Assembly (NCBI GenBank): GCA_905221605.1
Contig: CAJNDS010002363.1
Location: forward strand, 275,589-339,588
Reading direction: 5' to 3'
Length of the DNA: 64,000 bases
From: Symbiodinium natans
Taxonomy: Eukaryota; Sar; Dinophyceae; Suessiales; Symbiodiniaceae
Below, in pieces: positions 24,058 to 32,864 of the stretch (its first letter is position 1; each line of letters opens with the position of its first letter). Made by a program: the position numbers and the translations under genes. The notes beneath the pieces were generated by a model, which saw only the letters and a program-made list of their open reading frames with translations, did not search any database and was not told where the DNA came from.

Positions 24058-24162
24058 TGGGATGTTCCGCTTTATACGAACAGTCCTTAATAGGGATTCG
24101 AATAGGGGGTACCATAACATCCCCAATTAAGGAGCTGTTAGTAGAAGGGGGAACATCCCAAC
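24058..24162. mobile_element. Family II element
   Basis: TGGGATGTTCCGCTTTATAC to GGGGGAACATCCCA, an inverted repeat of about 105 bp with GGGGGTACCATAA in the centre. Confidence 0.85.
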
Positions 24163-24654
24163 TGGTATAGATCGATGGGACAATCCAGCTCCGCACCTCA
24201 CGCTTCCACAATTCAACCACATCACATTGACAAAACATGCCCTGGGACGCGCCAGGCTGTCTGCCCTAAGGGTCTATAAGACTCTCAGGCGTCTTGTTTT
24301 CGGCTTTTTGGGCCAAAAGGCCTTCTTACAAACGGTTTTTGGGCTAGTTTGAGCCTAAGGGCCAGAAAAACCATGGTACGTAGGGTCATTGTTTGTAGGG
24401 TACCCCTAACCTCCAAGTATCTGTAATAGATTCTAGATTCAAGGGCACTTCGGGGGCGTTCTCTTGTATCGTTCTAAAGCTGTATCTGTCTCGAAAGGCC
24501 GCAGGGCCAAACCTGCTTTAGAGTCTAGGATCTAGGGTTTTTGTTGCAGGGTTTAGGGCTCAGGGTTTAGGTGAAGTCTTGACATGTTTGCTGGGATGTC
24601 ATTTGTTGCAGTCTAGGGTTTTAGAGAGAACCTGGGATCGACATTCCAGGGGAT

Positions 24655-24965
24655 TCGCCTCTTCCTTGGCTCAACTGCAGCATGAATTCCCCCTCTATAA
24701 GCTTAAGCCAATCTCGCCTTAAGTTTTTAAGGGCAAAAGGTTAGCCTTAGAAGACCACCCCCCCTCCCCCCAAAGCTTAAACCCTAAACCCTAAACCCTA
24801 AACCCTAAACCCGAAACCCTAAACCCCTAAACCCCGAAGATCTACGAGCCAAGTCAGGTTGCGCCGATGAAGAGATCCACCAGCCGCCTGGGCCGCTCAT
24901 TCAGGCCTCAGTCGGCTGGGGACAACTTGCGGTGCTCCTTGAGATCTTCATGAAACCGATCAGGC
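24655..24965 (+). CDS. Two plus-strand exon candidates
   Basis: First exon after CATTCCAG|: FASSLAQLQHEFPLYKLK. Second, about 24838-24960: EEIHQPPGPLIQASVGWGQL AVLLEIFMKP. The second vaguely recalls the G-W-x-Q helix of dinoflagellate light-harvesting proteins, too short to assign. Minus frames over the second contain TGA. Confidence 0.35.
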
Positions 24966-25022
24966 ATATATTTATATATATATAGGATTTAGGGTTTAGG
25001 GTTTAGGGTTTAAGGTTTAGGG

Positions 25023-25053
<31 letters not shown>

Positions 25054-25249
25054 GCACGTGGGGGTTTCCGAAGGACAAGGGTACCTAATTGGGGCCCTTA
25101 TGATAAAGGAATCCTACTATTTGGGGGTCTGTATTAGGGGTCCCTTATTCTCGTAAACCTCTCACATGTGCAAATTAGCCCATACACCCGCCCGGAGACT
25201 AGAGCAGCAGAGAGGACGCATGATCCCAAAAATGGGGGTCTACTAGGTT

Positions 25250-26215
25250 GCCCAGTAACCTAGGATGAAAAAGGGTGCCCTTTTTGCAGAGACCCGGGGA
25301 AGTGGGTCCCCTTTTCCGGGGGGGGGCGAAGACGAAATTCGAAGACGAAATTTGAAGACGAAATTCGGCCCAGCCGAAATTAGGCCCTGAAGACGAAATT
25401 CGGCACTGAAGACGAAATTCGGCCCCTGAAGCCTAAATTTGGCCCTGAAGCCTAAATTGGCCCTTGAAGCCGAAATTCGGCCCCGAAGACGAAATTCGGC
25501 CCCGAAGACGAAATTCGGCCCCTGAAGACGAAATTCGGCCCTGAAGCCGAAATTCGGCTCCTGAAGACGAAATTCGGCCCGGAAGCCTAAATTCAGCCCT
25601 GAAGGCGAAATTCGGCCCTGAAGCCGACATTCGGCTCCTGAAGACGAAATTCGGCTCCTGAAGACGAAATTCGGCCCCGAAAACGAAACTCAGGGCCATT
25701 TTATGCAGGCCTAAGGGGGACCGAAACCGAATTCAAGCTTCAGGCCGAATTTCGTCTTCGGGACCGAATTTCGTCTTCAGGAGCCGAATTTCGGCTTCAG
25801 GGCCGAATTTCGTCTTCAGGGCTGAATTTAGGCTTCCGGGCCGAATTTCGTCTTCAGGAGCCGAATTATCGGCTTCAGGGCCGAATTTCGTCTTCAGGGG
25901 CCGAATTTCGTCTTCGGGGCCGAATTTCGTCTTCGGGGCCGAATTTCGGCTTCAAGGGCCAATTTAGGCTTCAGGGCCAAATTTAGGCTTCAGGGGCCGA
26001 ATTTCGTCTTCAGTGCCGAATTTCGTCTTCAGGGCCTAATTTCGGCTGGGCCGAATTTCGTCTTCAAATTTCGTCTTCGAATTTCGTCTTCGCCCCCCCC
26101 CGGAAAAGGGGACCCAGTTTTCCGTGTCAATGCTTTTTTGCTTAAAGGGGTTTATAAGGGAACCTAAACCCCCCAAAAAGGGAATAAGGGTACTACTGGG
26201 CATCCTAGTCAAACT
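25250..26215. mobile_element. Family III mini-element carrying the giant palindrome
   Basis: Outer ends GGTTGCCCAGTAACCTAGGATG (left, shown in part) and ...AAGGGTACTACTGGGCATCC (right) match family III copies elsewhere, which are about 100 bp. Here the middle has been replaced by the palindrome. Confidence 0.7.
25303..26115. repeat. Palindrome of about 810 bp built of GAAGACGAAATTCGGCC-like units
   Basis: The left arm runs from GGGTCCCCTTTTCC (25303) through about twenty variants of the unit to about 25688; after a spacer of about 50 bp, the right arm repeats it in reverse complement to GGAAAAGGGGACCC (26115). The order of unit variants (AAGCCTAAATTTGGCC, AAGCCTAAATTGGCC and so on) is mirrored nearly base for base, so one arm was copied from the other. 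Extrusion or transcription would give a very stable hairpin. Confidence 0.95.
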
Positions 26216-26429
26216 GTTGGGTGTAAGGTTTGCGCTTTGGGACTTGTTGGGTTCCAGGATGGCCAAGAATTAACGCGGACGTAAAGCGCCACTTGCTATT
26301 CCGGGCTTAAGGGTCATACAAAAAACCCAGACACTTGGTTGTCCAGTGTCCTGGGGGAACTAGAGGATAACCTTTGAGGTTCTACAGGGAATACCAACTC
26401 TACGGCTCAGAACAACATCTAGGCCCGCC

Positions 26430-26505
26430 GGTTCTGCGGGAAGCAGCCGCCCGGAAAAAAGGCCGCAACCCGAACCTTTTTCCTCCAGGCGCGTGAACCC
26501 TAGAG
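26430..26505 (-). CDS. Exon candidate, strand ambiguous
   Basis: Minus frame RLEEKGSGCGLFSGRLLPAE PAGLDVVLSRRVGIP. The plus strand is also open across the same bases. No clear splice pair. Confidence 0.3.
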
Positions 26506-26788
26506 ACCACGTTTAGGGTTAGGGTTTAGGATATAGGATTTAGGGTTTAGGGTTTAGGGTTTAGCCCCTGAAACATCCTAAGCCCTAAACCCTGAACCCT
26601 AGGAAACCCTCAGCCCTAAACCCTTTTGCAAAGGGCTTTGAAGCCCGAGCAACCGCCCAGCCCAATGTACGGCTGACATCAAGCCGACTTCAGCCCTAAA
26701 CCCAAAATCCTAACCTAAACCTTAACCCCTGTAACCATGTAACCCTAAACCCTAAACCCTAAACCCTAAACCCTAAAGAAAAAAACCC

Positions 26789-26905
26789 TCAAGCAGCCAA
26801 GGCGCGCAGCTCCGCCACGCAGCGCCCCTGGGGCTCCGTCGCGCAGACGCTGAGGGTCGGACCCACGTCCAGGGACTCCTTGCGGGGCGCAGCAGCAAAG
26901 CAGGG
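26789..26905 (-). CDS. Exon, probably C-terminal
   Basis: Minus frame reads ESLDVGPTLSVCATEPQGRC VAELRALAA then TGA, with uniformly G/C-ending codons. Bracketed by CCCTAAA blocks on the left and TTTAGGG blocks on the right. No family recognised. Confidence 0.5.
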   Translation of the reverse strand, partial: PCFAAAPRKESLDVGPTLSVCATEPQGRCVAELRALAA

Positions 26906-26992
26906 TTTAGGGTTTAGGGTTTAGGGTTTAGGGTTTAGGGTTTAAGGTTTAGGGTTTAGGGTTTAGGGTTTAGGGTTTAGAATCAAACCCCG

Positions 26993-27118
26993 AGCGTTGG
27001 AGGACAGCCTGTGGTCGTCAGAGGAGCTGGGGGCACAGGGACAGCCACGTTTGGGAGAAAACCCTGTGCTCCGCCACACGGATTCAAACCCTCTTTGTAT
27101 TTCAACCCAGGAGTTTGG
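26993..27118 (+). CDS. Exon candidate
   Basis: Plus frame ALEDSLWSSEELGAQGQPRL GENPVLRHTDSNPLCISTQE. Hydrophilic, no family recognised. A second plus frame is also open. Confidence 0.35.
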
Positions 27119-27179
27119 GGTTTAGGGTTCAAGGTTCAGGGCATGAAATTAACACCCTAAACCCTAAACCCGAAACCCA

Positions 27180-27310
27180 GTGCTCGAAGGGAGAGACACA
27201 GAGACAGAAAAACACAGAAGCTTATAGCTGGCAGTTAGTCTTGTGTTGCTGAACTTGCAGATTGTGCAGTTCAATGCCGTGACATTGACAAAGAGCAGCC
27301 AGCCTTTGGG
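27180..27310 (-). CDS. Exon candidate
   Basis: Minus frame reads VPKGWLLFVNVTALNCTICK FSNTRLTASYK and runs to G|GTTTCGGGTTTAGGG, a telomere-like donor. Mildly hydrophobic, no family recognised. Confidence 0.38.
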
Positions 27311-27414
27311 GACTTCGGGAATTAGATGGGGAGGGGGTAGGGGGTGAGGGTTTTGTAGGGGCAGTGGCACAATCGTTGAGGCTTCAGTAAAGCCTAAACT
27401 CTAATCCCAAAACC

Positions 27415-27523
27415 TAAACCCTAAACCCTAAACCCTAAACCCTAGACCCTAAACCCTAAACCCTAAACCCTAAACCCTAAACCCTAAACCCTAAACCCTA
27501 AACCCTAAACCCTAAACCCTAAC
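27415..27523. repeat. Telomere-motif array, CCCTAAA orientation
   Basis: About 14 nearly perfect units. Begins exactly at the donor of the exon at 27524-27595 on the minus strand. Confidence 0.95.
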
Positions 27524-27595
27524 CTAGGTGTGGCAGGCTGTAAGGCTAATATGAGGACTCGAGCTGGGGACTCCGGGCCCTGGATCTCGGGTATA
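27524..27595 (-). CDS. Exon set between a mini-element and a telomere array
   Basis: The element at 27596-27816 ends CCTCCAAG|, the exon reads IPEIQGPESPARVLILALQP ATPR, and the donor is AG|GTTAGGGTTTAGGG, the start of the array at 27415-27523. The acceptor comes from one repeat class and the donor from the other. Confidence 0.52.
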   Translation of the reverse strand, partial: YTRDPGPGVPSSSPHISLTACHT

Positions 27596-27816
27596 CTTGG
27601 AGGTTCATTAGGGGGTACTTTCGAGTAAGGTTCGAAGTAGGTTTAGGGTTTAGGGTTTAGGGTTTAGGGTTTAGGGTTTAGGGTTTAGGGTTTAGGGTTG
27701 AGGGTTGAGGGTTGAGGGTTTAGGGTTATAAGTAGGGTAGTTATGGTGATAACGAGTGATAACCTTATGTAGGGCACTTTAGCACCCTACTCATAACTGC
27801 CCATGAACCTTCAAGG
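27596..27816. mobile_element. Family I element with an internal telomere array
   Basis: CTTGGAGGTTCATTAGGGGG to CCCATGAACCTTCAAG, with about 12 TTTAGGG-type units at 27640-27725 splitting it. The same family occurs without the array elsewhere. Confidence 0.8.
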
Positions 27817-28169
27817 AAGTGTATAAGCCTTCGGCGCAGTCGATGGCACAGGCCACGGCGGGACTTGAACCAGCTTCTGCTACCCCAGAGTAATTCAGGA
27901 TCAATCAGGGCACTCTTTTTTGGTTAAAAGGGGCTTGCAAGGGAACCTAAACCCTAAAGAAAGGGAATAAGGGCCCACTCTAAGTCCTAGTCTGAACCCA
28001 AAACCCTGCACCCTAAACCCTAACCAGAGGTCGGTTCAAGTCAGATGCTGAAGTAGCCAGAGCCTCTGATCCCAAACCATCCCAAACCCTCAGAGCTCCC
28101 TAAACGAAAAGCTGAGAGCCCCAAATCAGGGCCAAACAGCCCTGCCAAAAAAAACCCTAAACCCTAAAC

Positions 28170-28295
28170 CTTTGTCTGGCTCTTGACAGGCGTCGTTCAT
28201 GCCGCTGATGGTGATGATCACGTTCGACTTGTTCGTGGGGTCGACGGCATCGATCTCGGGGGCCAAGATGGCGCGACCGACCTGAGGGCGTTCTA
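28170..28295 (-). CDS. Exon with telomeric splice donor
   Basis: Acceptor CCCAG| then ERPQVGRAILAPEIDAVDPT NKSNVIITISGMNDACQEPD, ending AAAG|GTTTAGGGTTTAGGG. One of the most protein-like short frames outside G6PD. No family recognised with confidence. Confidence 0.58.
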
Positions 28296-28751
28296 CTGGG
28301 GGAGAATGATGAAGTCCCGTCCCTAAAGCCCAAAAGACCTGGGAGCACCTCTCAATCTTTAGCAAAGCACATTGCCACCTCAAGAACCCCAAACCCTAAA
28401 CCCATGATGCACCCAACGCGCCTTGGCCCCGTCGCAGCCCTGCCCCGCCCTTATGGTCCAAATCTGCCACAGGCTCAGCTCCTGGGCGAGATGCTAGTTC
28501 TGGAAAGCCTGAACCCTGAACTTTTATGGGGGGGGGGGGTTACGAACATAGGGGACCCCTAAAGACCCCCCCAAAGAGTAGGATTCCCTTATAAGAGGGA
28601 CCCCAATAAAGTACCCCCAATTTCGGAAACCCCCTAACTAGCGTAGGTGCTGAGTTCATAAGGCCCCAAAATGTGTACAAATTCAGTTCTATAGGGGATG
28701 ATAGTATCCCAAAAGTGTAAAGTGCACTCATTCAGCTACGAAGATAGAAGC

Positions 28752-28812
28752 TCAGAAGGGATTTTCAAGTCGATGGGTGCTCTGCTGGCTGTCGTTGCAC
28801 CAGGCTTCTGGG
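28752..28812 (-). CDS. C-terminal exon candidate
   Basis: Reads PEAWCNDSQQSTHRLENPF then TGA. Polar, no family recognised. Confidence 0.4.
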
Positions 28813-28994
28813 TTGTGGGGGTGGGGGGGGGGGGGGGGTACTTGCAGGTTGATTCGGGTACTTATATGTAGGGTTATACTTGGAGGTTGATGAGGTACTT
28901 CTATAGGGTTTAAAGTAGCTAAGTAAGTAAGAGCTTCAAGAACCTCCATGCATTCTTACGTCTAGGTAATGTACAGGGCTCACATGGCTTTGGT

Positions 28995-29054
28995 CTAGCC
29001 CGTGAGGCAGGCCTGGAAGAGCACGGCATCGATCTCGAAGACGCTTCTGCTGCC
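28995..29054 (-). CDS. Exon candidate, possibly C-terminal
   Basis: Acceptor CCCGCTCAG| then GSRSVFEIDAVLFQACLTG and TAG, exactly 20 codons. A mini-element sits about 55 bp upstream in transcript sense. Confidence 0.45.
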   Translation of the reverse strand, partial: GSRSVFEIDAVLFQACLTG

Positions 29055-29107
29055 CTGAGCGGGCAGATGCGGGAGTTAGGCTGCATCGGGCCGAGACAAG
29101 ACTGTCC

Positions 29108-29230
29108 ACTTGGAAGTTCATGGGTACTTAGAGCCCCAACTATGAGTCCGCTTACAACCTACTTAAGAGGACTTAGGGGAGTTATGATTTCAGTTGTAAT
29201 TGGGGTTATAAGTACCCTGACCCTCCAAGC
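29108..29230. mobile_element. Family I element
   Basis: ACTTGGAAGTTCATGGGTAC to GTACCCTGACCCTCCAAG, with core AACCTACTTAAGAGGACTTA. Confidence 0.85.
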
Positions 29231-29649
29231 ACATGGTTGCCTCGCATTTAGTTTAGGGTCTAGGGTAGGGCCATTTTTTGGGCCACCTGCAACTTCTAGA
29301 CGCACATGTGTGGGGACCCTCCCATGCATCCAAGTTGAAGGCCGAAGGGCTGGACAAAAAATCAGGGCTACAGGAGCACTCGAACAGCAGCCCTAAACCC
29401 CCCAACCCCAACCCTAATTCCTAAACCACTTAACCCAAACCTTAAACCCAAACCTAAACCTAAACCCTAAACCCTAAACCCCTAACCTCCTAAACTCCTA
29501 GCCCGGCCTCGCGCGGGGCTGCCACTGGGCAGGGCGCTGGGCTGGCAGTCGGAGCACCCACCTCTTGCCAAACCCCTATAGCTAGTATTTGCTTAAGAAC
29601 CCCCCCCCCCCCCCCGCCCCCCCCCCCCCCCCCCAAAAAAAAAACACCG

Positions 29650-29686
<37 letters not shown>

Positions 29687-29983
29687 GTGTATAATAATAA
29701 TTAGAAATAATAAACCACTAGTAATAGTAATTGTCAGAATCATAAAAAAATCATTAAAAAACAATCCGTATATTACTCTTATGAGGAAGAAGGTTCTTTT
29801 TTTTTGGGGGGGGGTTAAAGCAATTGGTAGACAGTCAGGGTAAGACTCGGTTCCGGGAAACCCTGAACCCTACACCCCAAAAAGCCCTGGAGCCAACATC
29901 TGGGAAGCTGGCCGGTTTAGGGTTTAGGGTTTGGGGTTTGGGGTTTAGGGTTGTTCAGCATTTGGGTGCAAGCGTTTACGCAC

Positions 29984-30160
29984 CAAGCTGGCCGGCGACT
30001 GACATGAGCATAGGTATGCATGCAAAGGTCACACGGTCGAACATAGCCTCATGAAGAGTATTGTCTACGTAGGTCCTATATGTTCTGGCTGAAAAGAGGA
30101 CATGAGCCGGGAGGCAGAAAAGGTGGCACATCCAAAACGCAACAGGTGGATACCCTAAAC
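29984..30160 (-). CDS. Exon candidate, hydrophobic, multi-helix
   Basis: Minus frame contains FWMCHLFCLPAHVLFSARTY and FDRVTFACIPMLMSVAGQL and ends at CTTG|GTGCGTAAAC. Suggests a membrane protein. The upstream boundary is uncertain. Confidence 0.42.
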
Positions 30161-30515
30161 CCAACACCCTATAAACCCTAAACCCTAAACCCTAAACCCT
30201 AAACCCCAAACCCTAAACCCTAACCCTCGGACAACCTTCAGTCCCAAAGCCTACAAGACCCTTTTTGATTGGCTGGGATCTCTGCTATGAACCCCAACCC
30301 TACCCTTACCAGAACCTTGAGGGGTCCTTAGGGGCCCCTAGTAGCCCAATTGCGAGGTCCCTGGAAGTTTAGGGTAAAACCCCCGAAACAAACCTTAAAC
30401 AAACCCTAAACCCTAAAATTCCTGAAACCTAAACTCCCTAAACCCTAAACCTCAAACCCTAAACCCTAAACCCTAAACCCTAAACCCTAAAAAAAAAGAC
30501 GAACAGCAGGCGCAC

Positions 30516-30574
30516 CTGCTGCTTCTGGTCGAGCCCTTCCTCGGCCGCGCGGATGCTCTGCACGCCCCTCGGGC
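30516..30574 (-). CDS. Exon beside a mini-element
   Basis: TACCAG| acceptor just inside the element at 30575-30862, then RGVQSIRAAEEGLDQKQQ and donor CAGCAG|GTGCGC. Helical and charged. The plus strand (DEQQAHLLLLVEPFLGRADA) is also open. Confidence 0.48.
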
Positions 30575-30862
30575 CTGGTACCAGGATTGGCTAATCGGCC
30601 CGAACATAGGGTTTCGGTTTAGGGTTTAGGGTTTAGGGTTTAGGGTTTAGGGTTTAGGGTTTAGGGTTTAGGGTTTAGGGTTTAGGGTTTAGGGTTTAGG
30701 GTTTAGGGTTTAGGGTTTAGGGTTTAGGGTTAGGGTTTAGGGTTTAGGGTTTAGGGTTTAGGGTTTAGGGTTTAGGGTCCTATAACCCCATAATCAACCC
30801 TACAAAGGGCCGTTTTTAAGGGGGTTATAGGATATAATCGCCCATGCTGGTATCGGCAGACA
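30575..30862. mobile_element. Family XI element with a long internal telomere array
   Basis: ACCAGGATTGGCTAATCGGC, then about 24 TTTAGGG units (30609-30778), then ATCAACCCTACAAAGGGCCG and CGCCCATGCTGGT. The array lies at a different position in the element than in the copy at 8735. Confidence 0.75.
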
Positions 30863-30902
30863 AGAAGCAGGATCAGGTTGCGATCCTCAAACTTGCAGGG
30901 TG
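30850..30902 (-). CDS. Short exon candidate
   Basis: CTGCAAG| then FEDRNLILLL, with possible donor CTT|GTCTGC at the edge of the mini-element. If real, the element plus its internal telomere array is the intron joining it to 30516-30574. Confidence 0.38.
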
Positions 30903-31259
30903 TAGGGTTTAGTTTAGGGTTCAGGGTCCAGGGTTCAGGGTTTAGGGTTAGGGTTTGGGGTTAAGGGTTTAGGGTTTGGGGCTTGGGGTACTTACCTTGG
31001 GGACCACATGAACCTGGGTTCATGGTCCTAATCCGGGATTTTTGTAGTAGAGGTTATATACTAGACCCGGGAGTAGCCGAGGAATACAGGGCACCCTTCT
31101 TGGTTCTAAGGGGATTATAAGGGAACCCCAACCCTTAAAAAAAGGAAATAAGTGCCTAAACCCTAAACCCTAAACCCTAAACCCTAAACCCTAAACCCTA
31201 AACAGGGTTCGTTTGGCTCCCTAGGATGGTCGAGCCTGCAGCTCTAAGGACTCTGAGGG

Positions 31260-31890
31260 TTTAGGGTTTAGGGTTTAGGGTTTAGGGTTAGTGGGCCCAA
31301 AGGCCGTAACATGTGTGGCTTTTTGGGCCCCCAGTATCTCCCCTAGGTGCATTCTGTTCATGGTGTCATGTGGGGATTGTTCTAGATTCAGGTTGCTGCA
31401 ACAGCACCTCCTTATGATAAGACCCAAGTTCTCAAGACCCTTCAGACGGACAACCTGTTTGAAGAAACCCTATGTGCTAGGCTGCGCTGCGTGTTTCTTC
31501 TTCTGAGCAACAAATCATTCTCTTGTCATGGCAGGACTGATTTTGATGGTCTCCGATGCACTCCGTTCTCGCGGCGATTCAGAGTGTTGCTTTCAACAGC
31601 AAATGGAGTAGAAGACCGAGACATTTAGTTTTGTGTTCTTTCCTGTGCCGAATGTCTATCAAGCTCAAAGGCAGTGGGGCGGCATGTCTATGTCTTCGGA
31701 CTTGCTTTCTTGTCCGACCTGAATCTAAGTAATAGGCACCCTCTTGCAGGTATCTTTCCTAATGGAAGCCCCTGGTTATTCGGACGGGTTCCGTGGTTTA
31801 GGCTTCTGGGGGATACTTGGCGCTGCCTGCGTGATGGTTTAGGGCTGAGGGTTCAGGTGTTTTAAACCCTAAACCCTAAACCCTAAACCA
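31260..31890. other. Low-repeat stretch without a confident gene
   Basis: Unusually free of telomere blocks and microsatellites. Open frames of 60-70 codons exist on the plus strand (31291-31506, 31674-31865) but look unlike protein in composition. I see no supported feature. Confidence 0.5.
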
Positions 31891-31898
31891 TGGTTTAG

Positions 31899-31997
31899 GA
31901 TGCCCTCCACGCCTGCCAATGTCACGCAGAGGAGGAGGGCATGAAAGCCTCCTTGGTCACCAGCCTACTCCCGAGGCAAGCCACTATAGCACTTCCC
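31899..31997 (+). CDS. Exon candidate, strand ambiguous
   Basis: TTTAG| acceptor from a telomere-like block, then 33 codons including HAEEEGMKASLVTSLLPRQA and donor CCC|GTAAAC. The minus strand is also protein-like (AIVACLGSRLVTKEAFMPSS). Confidence 0.35.
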
Positions 31998-32008
31998 GTA
32001 AACATGCG

Positions 32009-32097
32009 GGGGTTTACGAAAATAGGGGACCCCCAATATAGATCCCTTATTGTAATCAGGAACCAGTAAGGTACCCCGAATTTTCGGAAACCCCCAT
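32009..32097. mobile_element. Family IV element
   Basis: GGGGGTTTACGAAAATAGGG to CCCCGAATTTTCGGAAACCCCC. Related copies: 25064-25162, 28534-28634, 19797-19916 and 22563-22687. Confidence 0.8.
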
Positions 32098-32101
32098 GCA
32101 A

Positions 32102-32212
32102 ATTCTGAATGCGGTTTTGGTGTCGAAGTCAGGGCCATGCTCGAAGCCCTTTTTGCAGACTAAAACCGGCCGCACGGGTCGGTGGCGCTGGGCAGATGCC
32201 ACCTACCAAACC
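32102..32212 (-). CDS. Exon candidate, possibly a later G6PD exon
   Basis: Reads VLVCKKGFEHGPDFDTKTAF after a TTGGTAG| acceptor. It faintly resembles the G6PD block P-F-x-L-R-x-G-K-x-L-x(4)-K-T-E-(V/I)-R, and lies downstream of the certain exons on the same strand. The opposite strand is also open (QTKTGRTGRWRWADATYQTT), so both strand and identity are doubtful. Confidence 0.3.
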
Positions 32213-32864
32213 ACAAAGAGAAAAAACCCTAAACCCTAAGCCCTAAACCCTAAACCCTAAACCCTTAACCCTATAAACCCTAAACCCTAAACCCGAAACC
32301 CAGTCCTGTTTTGTCTAGCCTAAGTAAGTCCGGCCCGGGCACTCGTAGGCATGGAGACGGCATTTGGCATGTGGCAGACAACAGATCGGTCTTGAGCCAC
32401 GCGGGCTGCAATTCTCGGCGTCCGCAAGGTCGCGTCTCACGCACAACCCGCACCCCTCCCACCCCCAATGAGGCTTTCGGGCAGTTTTTGCAGACACCCT
32501 GCCGTTGCAAAGAAACGGCTCGCCCCCCTCGCCCCCCCCCCCCCCCCCCCCCCCCCCCCAAGGGCTTGTCATGGGCGGTTTTTTGTGGATGGAGTCTGCA
32601 GCAAGCATGGCGGCTGTTGTCCCTCACCGGCACTTTCTAACTTCATCGCACCCATCAGCGGCAGCAGCCGTAGCCAGAGCCAACCCCTCTACCAAGCCCT
32701 CTACTAAACACACCCCTAAACCCTAAACCCTAAACCCTAAACCCTGAACCTTAAACCCTATAGCCTATCCCCTGAACCCTCAACCCATCCAAACCAGAAG
32801 CCCGGCCCGGAATCGTCTCCCAGCCCGGAATGCCCCAAACATCTGCCGCATGTGAGGGAGGCAC

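Noticed and set aside
24838-24950. Non-standard code with TGA as tryptophan (minus frame ...SPAD-TGA-GLNERPRRLVD)
   Set aside because: The plus strand is fully open over the same bases, and other exons use TGG for Trp. One case is no evidence.
27845-27885. tRNA-like T-arm on the minus strand (GGTTCAAGTCCCGCC)
   Set aside because: The T-stem has a mismatch and no D-arm, anticodon arm or acceptor stem can be drawn.
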